In this document: positions 57,901-64,000 of the stretch, one piece after another | Layout: every line of letters begins with the position of its first letter | How positions within the stretch are numbered: the stretch's first letter is position 1 | Assembly: GCA_030435675.1 (NCBI GenBank) | Contig: CM059621.1 | Span: 14,446,001 to 14,510,000 of the forward strand | Origin: Steinernema hermaphroditum | Taxonomy: Eukaryota > Nematoda > Chromadorea > Rhabditida > Steinernematidae | Direction of reading: 5' to 3' | Length of the DNA: 64,000 bases | Translations under genes and position numbers: made by a program | Notes under the pieces: model-generated | Databases searched by the model: none | What the model was told of the DNA's origin: nothing | What the model saw: the letters and a program-made list of their open reading frames with translations, nothing else

Positions 57901-59717
57901 ATGGTCCCGGAGAAAGCCCTGGACCCACATTTGTCCAGTGCTGTCCTTTAGACTAGACACCAAGAGAGGGCGTTCTTGACAGATTTCGTTTCAGTGACCG
58001 AAAAGAAGACGGTGGACTGCCTGTTCGAAGTGCCCACCCTCTCGACGATGCTCTACGAGAACCCAATCGACAACATCATGGTGATGATCTACACGAAGGA
58101 CAAGAAGTACATGGGCTCCGTGTCCTCCTTCCCGGCCCGCTACGTTCTCAAGCTCGGAAAGGGCGACTATGTGGCGCGCGTGCAGATCCGCCACGAGAGC
58201 GACTCCGTCCTCGACCGTTTCCGCGACATCACCCTCCACTTCCGACAGAGACTCTCGCAGGCCATCGCCCTCAACTGCTACGCGAACCCGGCGCACGCGA
58301 TCCTCGAGGGCGTCAGCGCCAAGAAGTTCGGCCAGAAAGCGATCCGCTTCGGCGAGCGCGTGCCCGTCTACGTGGCACCGCTGCCGGACGATAAGGTGCC
58401 GAAGCAGATCGTCGCTGGCGCCTACATGTCCGGCCACTTGACACTCGCCAGCGCCGACCAGGAGAACGTGAGGAAGACGACGACGTTCCCGGTGACTTAC
58501 ATCTTCCCCGAGTGGGGCAAGCGGCAGAGCAAGGCTCTCTCGAAGGTAGAGGTTGTCGCGAAGGGCGATCGCTCCCGCTCCACCACTCCGCAGCCGAACT
58601 CCGAAGAGGCCCTGCAGGAGACCCTCCGCGACGTCAAGATCGGCTACCTCCAGAAACTCGGCGGCGACGACACCGCTGCCGACAAGTTGTGGAACGAACT
58701 CTACGCCGAGTATCCAAGGCACATTCCTCTTCTCACGGCGCAGTTGACTAGAATCGCGCGCTCTGCCGACCCCATGAAGCACATCGACACCGTCAACAAG
58801 CTGGTTGAGGAGATTCTGGCCGTGACGGAGCCGAGCGAGGTGAGAATGTACCTGGGAACGAAGCAGGAGAACAACGACGATCCGAAGGTGAAGCAGGACA
58901 TGGAGCAGCGGAAGGCGGCGATCATCCTGGCCCTCACCACCCGGGCCGAGATCTTCGCCGACGCACATCTGAGGATCAGCACACAGGAGGTTCCCTTCAG
59001 TTTCCGGAGGGGAATCGTTCTCTCGGAGGCCGGTATCTCCGTCAACGACATCTTCAAGAGCGATCTGGACAAGAAACCGTCGGTTGGAGATTTCCAGGTT
59101 TGTTCATGTCTTCGTTACTTTCAAACGACAAGGAGACAAGAAACAAAGTCCAAGACAGTGTATGAAACGAGTCTATAGCCTAGATGTGTCTCGATTGTGG
59201 TTTAGATCCCGTTTCTATTTTTTCGCTTCTTTCTCCTTCTACAGTTTCTCTACCGTACCCTTCCTAAGCCTCATGTTCAGATTGTCGGCGACCACGACCC
59301 GAATGTCGCCGGCAGCCATTCAGCCACTCAAAACGCGGAATCCGGCGACGCCGAGGTGCCCGCGACGCCTAATCCCCCTCGAGTGACCCTCCAGGACTTC
59401 GACGAGGCCTACGTGCGCCTCCTCGAGTGGGTCGACGCCTTCGAGAAGCCCCGTCTCAGTCTTCTGACGGCCAAACACGCCGTGGCGAACGCGCAGTACG
59501 GTCGCGCGATGAAAGCACTGCAGAGATGCGTCGAGGAGAAGAACGGCACCAACACGAAGGCCGCCGAGATCGCCATGGCCGATGTGAGTCATTTCCAGCT
59601 CGATTCCTCTCTAACCCTTCGTTTTAGTTGGCCTCGCAACTCGGATGGGAGTACGTCGCCGTCGCTCTGAAGAACACGACACTTCTCAAGTACCCCATGG
59701 ACTACCATCCTTTCTAA
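54932..59717 (+). CDS. tpp-2: Tripeptidyl peptidase II
   Basis: Giant cytosolic subtilisin-type exopeptidase that removes N-terminal tripeptides from proteasome products; in Caenorhabditis it also affects fat storage. Eight exons (54932-55084, 55127-55903, 56042-56118, 56167-57671, 57800-57829, 57995-59097, 59281-59583, 59628-59717), 1345 residues. The catalytic triad is complete: Asp40 in AILDTGVDP, His in [13 protein letters not shown], Ser in [13 protein letters not shown], with the long insert between Asp and His typical of TPP II. The oxyanion Asn lies in [20 protein letters not shown] 30-nt micro-exon (57800-57829) is needed to keep phase. The C-terminal oligomerisation domains are present. 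The start follows a CTTCCAG acceptor by 20 nt. Confidence 0.95.
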
Positions 59718-60271
59718 TGGACCACCCACGACGGCACAAAGCAGCTGGAGAGAGATTGATGATGTATTTATGTGATAATATTTGAATTCTGACAGTTAAA
59801 CATCGAATTATCGTTGATGCTTGATTTGGAGATGGAGGTGTACGGTAGTGTCTAGTAGACATGTGGTCTATCACAATCTGAAAGACGTTTATACCACATC
59901 GAGCTTCCAGAAAAGAGTGTGCCTGTCCTAAATGGTAAACAAGGATACTGTAGGTGCACAGAGTGGATCGAAAAATAGTCTCAAATATCGCAGTGTTGTG
60001 CCTAGCAGTCTATGTGTCTGCTTTATATAGACGTCTAGTAAATCTTTAAATGCAGACCTTGAATATTGAGTCTAGAGTGCATGCTAGACAACTCCTAAGT
60101 GTCTATGGTACCACTAGAGGCAGAGACTGAACTCTAGACGAGACCCTAGTGACTCGTACTCAGGCGGTACCTAGACACCACAACGTATGGAAACGTATGA
60201 ACTTCATTTATTCCGTTTAAGACCAAAATGTGTAGATGAATAGACCAAAACTTAGCAATTGAACATTTCAT
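59718..60271. other. Intergenic, packed with GTCTA/TAGAC words
   Basis: About a dozen GTCT, TCTAGAC or TAGACA words occur between 59850 and 60190, many in opposing pairs. No gene supported. Confidence 0.45.
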
Positions 60272-60907
60272 TCACTGAATGGGGAAATGTCTCTTTCGGG
60301 GAGAGACGCGAGTGGTTCCCGTGGCCTTGTTGCGATGGTGTACGGTGACGCCTCTCTTCGCGTTCTTCAGCATCGCGTTGAGTAGTTCATCGGCGTCTTC
60401 GGCCCCGGCGCCTTCCAGCGAGAGGGCGAGAGTGTCCAAATCCTTCTGGAACTCCTTCTCCAGAAAACTCCAGAAGCGCGTTTTGTTCTCCTCAGAGCTC
60501 ACAAGATACTGTAGACGCATGGAGTGGAAGGAAATGTTCGACGCTTCCAGCATTTCGAGGAATTCTCCGGCATGATTCTCCAGCTTCTTTGGGATACTTT
60601 TGACCACTAACTCCAGAGTGTCCTTCTTGGAAAGCTTGGGTAAAGTCTCCACCATGAAGGCGGTGAAATCGGAGCGTTCACAGCCGGGAAAGTGGCCTCC
60701 GGCCGCGCTGAAGACGATCTTGTCGACCTCGAACTGTTCGCCGATGTCGCGGGGGTGGAAGGTGATGAACTTGTGACCGTCGTCGCTGGTGATCGGGCGC
60801 AGATAGAGCGTGTATGGCTTCTTCTTTTCGCTCGTCGAGTCGGCCTCCAGACGCCGGACGGCCACTTCAGCACGAGGAGAGAAGATCTGCGAGGACATGC
60901 CGCTCAT
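60272..60907 (-). CDS. Unknown protein, single exon
   Basis: 211 residues. It begins MSGMSSQIFSPRAEVAVRRL; the middle has alternating strand-like segments (PYTLYLRPI, HKFITFHPRD, FEVDKIVFS) and the second half is helical (SKKDTLELVVKSIPKKLENH, then a coiled-coil-like EKEFQKDLDTLALSLEGAGA). The tail is basic. No signal peptide, membrane helix or known domain is seen. The chosen ATG lies 4 nt after an ACAATTTCAG acceptor, a strong spliced-leader site; the frame is open further upstream but that part would be removed. Confidence 0.65.
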   Translation of the reverse strand: MSGMSSQIFSPRAEVAVRRLEADSTSEKKKPYTLYLRPITSDDGHKFITFHPRDIGEQFEVDKIVFSAAGGHFPGCERSDFTAFMVETLPKLSKKDTLELVVKSIPKKLENHAGEFLEMLEASNISFHSMRLQYLVSSEENKTRFWSFLEKEFQKDLDTLALSLEGAGAEDADELLNAMLKNAKRGVTVHHRNKATGTTRVSPRKRHFPIQ

Positions 60908-62338
60908 CGTTCTGAAATTGTAAGCAGACAGGGATAGACGAGACGCAATTGGACGCGCCACGGTCAGAAGTGGCTATGGCAACGCGATTGATTTACTCAT
61001 TGAGCAGTTTCCGGCTGCACTTTCCAATTAGTGCGGCAACGCGGTAGAGTGCCTAGAGAGTGAGGTGGAATCCACCCAAAAAAGCTCCTGGATTGTAAGT
61101 AAGGTGGTCGGTCTTAAAGAGGAAGAAGAACCTCCTAATGAAAGATATTGAAGAGTAAAAGCGTTAGGTCTGAATTCGCATAGAAAAGCTTTGTGTGGCC
61201 AACACTTCATACTAACGGGATTTACGAATGGGGAGCGGAAACTGACAGGTGCTGGTTCTTTAGATACGGTATGCAATGTCAAATATGAAAACATATGCGA
61301 AAACAAAGCATTACTACTCGAGCAGTGTCGCTTTATAAAAGGACACGTGTTTCGTCATGCCAAAAAATGATACGGCTATGGACACGAATTATTATAATCA
61401 CGATGAGAACACGGCAAAAAAATAAAAAAAATCTTTTCGGACTCATTCTGACCACAATGAAAAGCCTGCTGGCTAGAAGTCCAACAGTGTTGAATTGAGA
61501 GACAAGTGGTCTGCAGTTTGAAGACTTTGGTAAATGGCAGATGAAGTCGGAAGGCAGATGTTCTAAGCGGCTTATTTTCCATCTTTCCTCGGATGGATAG
61601 GATGGAATTAGTGGACAGGTGATAGCCAAGAGGAAAAGAGTCATGCCTCCATATTCGATTTACGTAGCTAATAGCATAAGACAGGATTTTCGCCAAATAT
61701 ATTCAAAGAATCGGTGACTTGAGAGATTATTGGCTTAGTGACTCAGAGCTGGGAAAGAAAGTCTATGGGGGAAGTTTTTCCGTTTCTCCACAAATAGAGT
61801 AAGGATAAGAAGCGTGTTTACGCTGATAGATGATTGCATTAAGAATCGAATCGAATTTCTTCTGTGTTTTGTAATCATGTCATGAATGAGTTTACAGCCC
61901 CACGTTTCCAAGATGTCCAAGAAGGACACCCGTGAGTTCGTGGCCATCGAACAAATTGTCTAGAGACATAAGTGCGCCAGATGCGCCACCTACGAGTCGC
62001 TCGGCGTCACTGAGTCGTCTAGAATCCACTCTGAATTCTAGAATTCACTCTGAATTCTAGCCCCTGCGTCTAGTGGTTTATTTTTAAGTGTGTTTAGCTT
62101 GTAATAGACTACCCGTCTAGTAGACACTACCGTACACCTCTATCTCTTAATGATAATTTGATACCATTTGAGTGGTGTATATCGTGCTTATATGTTTACA
62201 CTAAACAATCGCTGAAATGATTTGCCATGTAACCCAATTTGCTGACCCTTACTGCCTAGTCAACAATCCCGTATAAAGATTCCAACATTTCAGATGCGAT
62301 TTATTTCTCTCTTTTTACAGCACTATCTACAAAACTGC
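60908..62338. other. Intergenic, no gene supported
   Basis: AT-rich. Frames are short. A small direct repeat of TCTAGAATTCACTCTGAATTC-like words is at 62020-62058. The aspartic protease gene ends at the right border. Confidence 0.4.
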
Positions 62339-63898
62339 CTAGTTCGCCTTGGCGAATCCGATGCGCTGCTGGCCGACGTCGTAGACCTGGCACCACTCGC
62401 GGATGAAGGTGTCTCCGAGGATCCAGGCGGGACCGTATCCGTCGGAGCCCATGGGGAAGAAGCCGAACTCGCACTGTCCGGGGGCCACCTGCACGGCGTA
62501 GTTCTTGCGGGAGATACCGTACTTCTTGCCACCGATGGTGAGCACGATGTCGGGGCTCTGGCCGTTGCAGTCGATCGTGTATCCTCCGTCGACCTGCTGG
62601 GCACCGACGGCCTGAGCCAGTGCATCAACGACGTCCTGGGGACCTAGGATACGGATATATTGCTGAAAGTGATGAAAACTGATTACCTCCGACGAACGAA
62701 GTGCCGGTGTCGGAGATGACGTCCCATCCCTGCTGGCTGGAGTAGGAACCGGCGGCGGCGCCGTCCATGCGGAACTGGAAGTAGGTGGCTGAGGAAAGGG
62801 GCTGGTAGGCGACGACGGGGCCGCAGTGCTGGGTGTCGAGGTCTCCGTAGGTGAAGATACCGCCGTAGACGCCGGTCTGGTCTCCGCGGTCCTCCATCCA
62901 CACGGTGAAGATGGGCTGATCGACGAGCTTCTGGTTGACGGCGTTGATGAAGGGCGGGACGACGCCGTCGACGGCGAGCGAGGTGAAGCCGAGGCCGAGG
63001 ATGCCGTCGGTGGGATCACTGACGAAGTTCTGGTTGAGGGAGGTCGCCTGGCCGACGACGGTGTTGGGCACGGTGAGCTGGTTGGCGGGGTTGCCGGAGC
63101 CGAAGCTGACGGTGTCCTGACCGAGGAAACCGTTCACCTGGGAGCCGTCACCGTAGCCGATGGTCCACGACTGGCCGTTCTTCTTGTAGGTGCTCGACTT
63201 TGAGCTGTCGAACTTGTGCTTCGAGGCGCAGGCATTGGCGAAGACGGCGCGGCGGCTGCTCTGCGAGCAGCAGCTGGGGTCGCAGATGATGTTACAGAAG
63301 CCTGCAAGGGATATCATTAGTCTGCGTCTCAACACCCGTCTATCTACAGCTCTGTCTGACTACAAATGCCTTTGTAGACATCTCACATAAAGGACACTCG
63401 TTTTCAGAAAAAAAGGAAAGGCTAATTTCCCGACCCTTTAAGAGGCCTGTAAAGACTGTCTACAAAGCATTGTGCACTATTTTCTGTCTAGAATCTCCCC
63501 ATAGAGCCTACAGTATCCGAAAAGAAAGTGAACTTACTAGGATCGGAGCAGTAGTCGGGGCAGTTGTTGTTGGAGCTTCCCTGGCCACAGCTGGAGTCGG
63601 GGATCCAGAGGTTGGCACTTCCGGTGTCGAGAACGACGAGGAACGGCTGGGGTGGGGTTCCGATGGTGATGTTGCCGAGGTACTCCATGTCTCCGTAGTC
63701 GTTCACCTTCTGCGGGTATCCCTTGAGCACGGAGCCCTTGTAGAGCTGGCGCTGAGCCTCCTTCTGCTGGAGGTAGGCCTTCCAGGTGCCCTCGCGCATC
63801 ATCTTGTGGCGACGGCTCTCGATGCGGGTGAGGGGCGTCTGGAAGACGGCAGAGGCGGCGATGCCCACAAGGGCCACCAGGAGAACGAGTGTCTTCAT
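62339..63898 (-). CDS. Pepsin-like aspartic protease, secreted (ASP-1 type)
   Basis: Digestive aspartic protease, likely from intestinal cells. Exons 63898-63538, 63301-62687, 62643-62339; 426 residues. Signal peptide [17 protein letters not shown], a basic propeptide to about residue 65, then the mature enzyme. Both catalytic motifs are intact: DTGSANLW (D91) and SDTGTSF (about D318), with the flap [14 protein letters not shown] and the [15 protein letters not shown] end. The nematode-type insert between the first DTG and the flap is Cys-rich ([18 protein letters not shown]), suggesting additional disulphides, as in ASP-1 to ASP-6. A TATAATAAAG box is 35 nt before the ATG. Intron 1 is 236 nt, intron 2 is 43 nt. 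Confidence 0.95.
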
Positions 63899-63933
63899 GG
63901 CTAGAGGACTGAAGAATCTAGTGGAGGGCCTCC

Positions 63934-63943
63934 CTTTATTATA
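63934..63943 (-). promoter_or_regulatory. TATA box of aspartic protease gene
   Basis: TATAATAAAGG on the minus strand, 35 nt before the ATG. The short leader leaves little room for a spliced leader, so conventional initiation is likely. Confidence 0.5.
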
Positions 63944-64000
63944 GGACTTAGAAGGGGAGGGCCTCTCTACAAAGAAGTGCTGATTGGGAGGCGAGCGACG

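Noticed and set aside
54869..58968. Minus-strand frames of 298-424 codons
   Set aside because: Shadows of the tripeptidyl peptidase exons, produced by GC-rich third codon positions.
62826..63904. Plus-strand frames of 125-144 codons
   Set aside because: Shadows of the aspartic protease on the opposite strand.
1..64000. CRISPR arrays, operons with ribosome binding sites, bacterial insertion sequences
   Set aside because: The DNA is clearly eukaryotic; no spaced direct-repeat arrays or transposase genes were found.

Overview
This is nuclear DNA from a free-living or parasitic nematode; the genus cannot be fixed from sequence alone. The evidence is an intronless major sperm protein gene, a class-T (srt) chemoreceptor, nematode-type GLD-1/ASD-2 STAR proteins, a MIG-2-type Rac GTPase, introns that are nearly all 41-51 nt with GT..TTNCAG-like borders, and TTTCAG-type acceptors a few bases before many start codons (possible spliced-leader sites). 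There are 28 protein-coding gene models, one tRNA and two pieces of a large inverted duplication. Only one model, in the right duplication arm, lacks its 5' exon; a second, in the left arm, may be broken by a frameshift. All models are hand-built from reading frames, splice borders and protein-family knowledge.

Layout. 0-4.3 kb: a lone srt receptor on the minus strand. 7.6-13.3 kb: FAM32A-like protein, sperm-type PP1 phosphatase, an F-box-like protein, an orphan homeodomain protein and MIG-2/Rac. 13.3-19.4 kb: AT-rich intergenic DNA with a CG-rich island near 17.8-18.2 kb. 19.4-38.4 kb: two inverted arms (19451-21775 and 35785-38392), each holding a small secreted Phe-Trp-Lys-Arg peptide gene and a STAR RNA-binding gene fired from a shared divergent promoter. 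They enclose about 14 kb of single-copy genes: major sperm protein, a coiled-coil protein, a small membrane protein, a TTBK-like kinase, a CNOT9 paralogue, an HP1-like protein, an H2A variant, an F-box-like protein, a coiled-coil protein, tRNA-Arg, an SR-cyclophilin and a sperm-type tyrosine phosphatase.

38.9-44.5 kb: a lineage-specific trio, namely two coiled-coil paralogues flanking a lysine-rich protein built from 29-residue repeats; the second paralogue ends in Pcf11-type zinc fingers. 45.2-47.3 kb: carnitine palmitoyltransferase 2. 47.4-51.5 kb: a long CG-rich non-coding block. 51.5-64 kb: a small secreted protein, cytochrome bc1 subunit 7 (UQCRB), tripeptidyl peptidase II, an unknown protein and a gut-type pepsin-like aspartic protease.

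Themes. Several genes have relatives that are sperm-enriched in Caenorhabditis (MSP, PP1, TTBK-like kinase, PTP, H2A variant), and several share a (C/T)ATAAAAG core promoter 30-60 nt before the start codon. Three genes need a GC-AG intron to keep frame. The intergenic DNA carries two dispersed short motifs, TACTGTAG and GTCT..AGAC.
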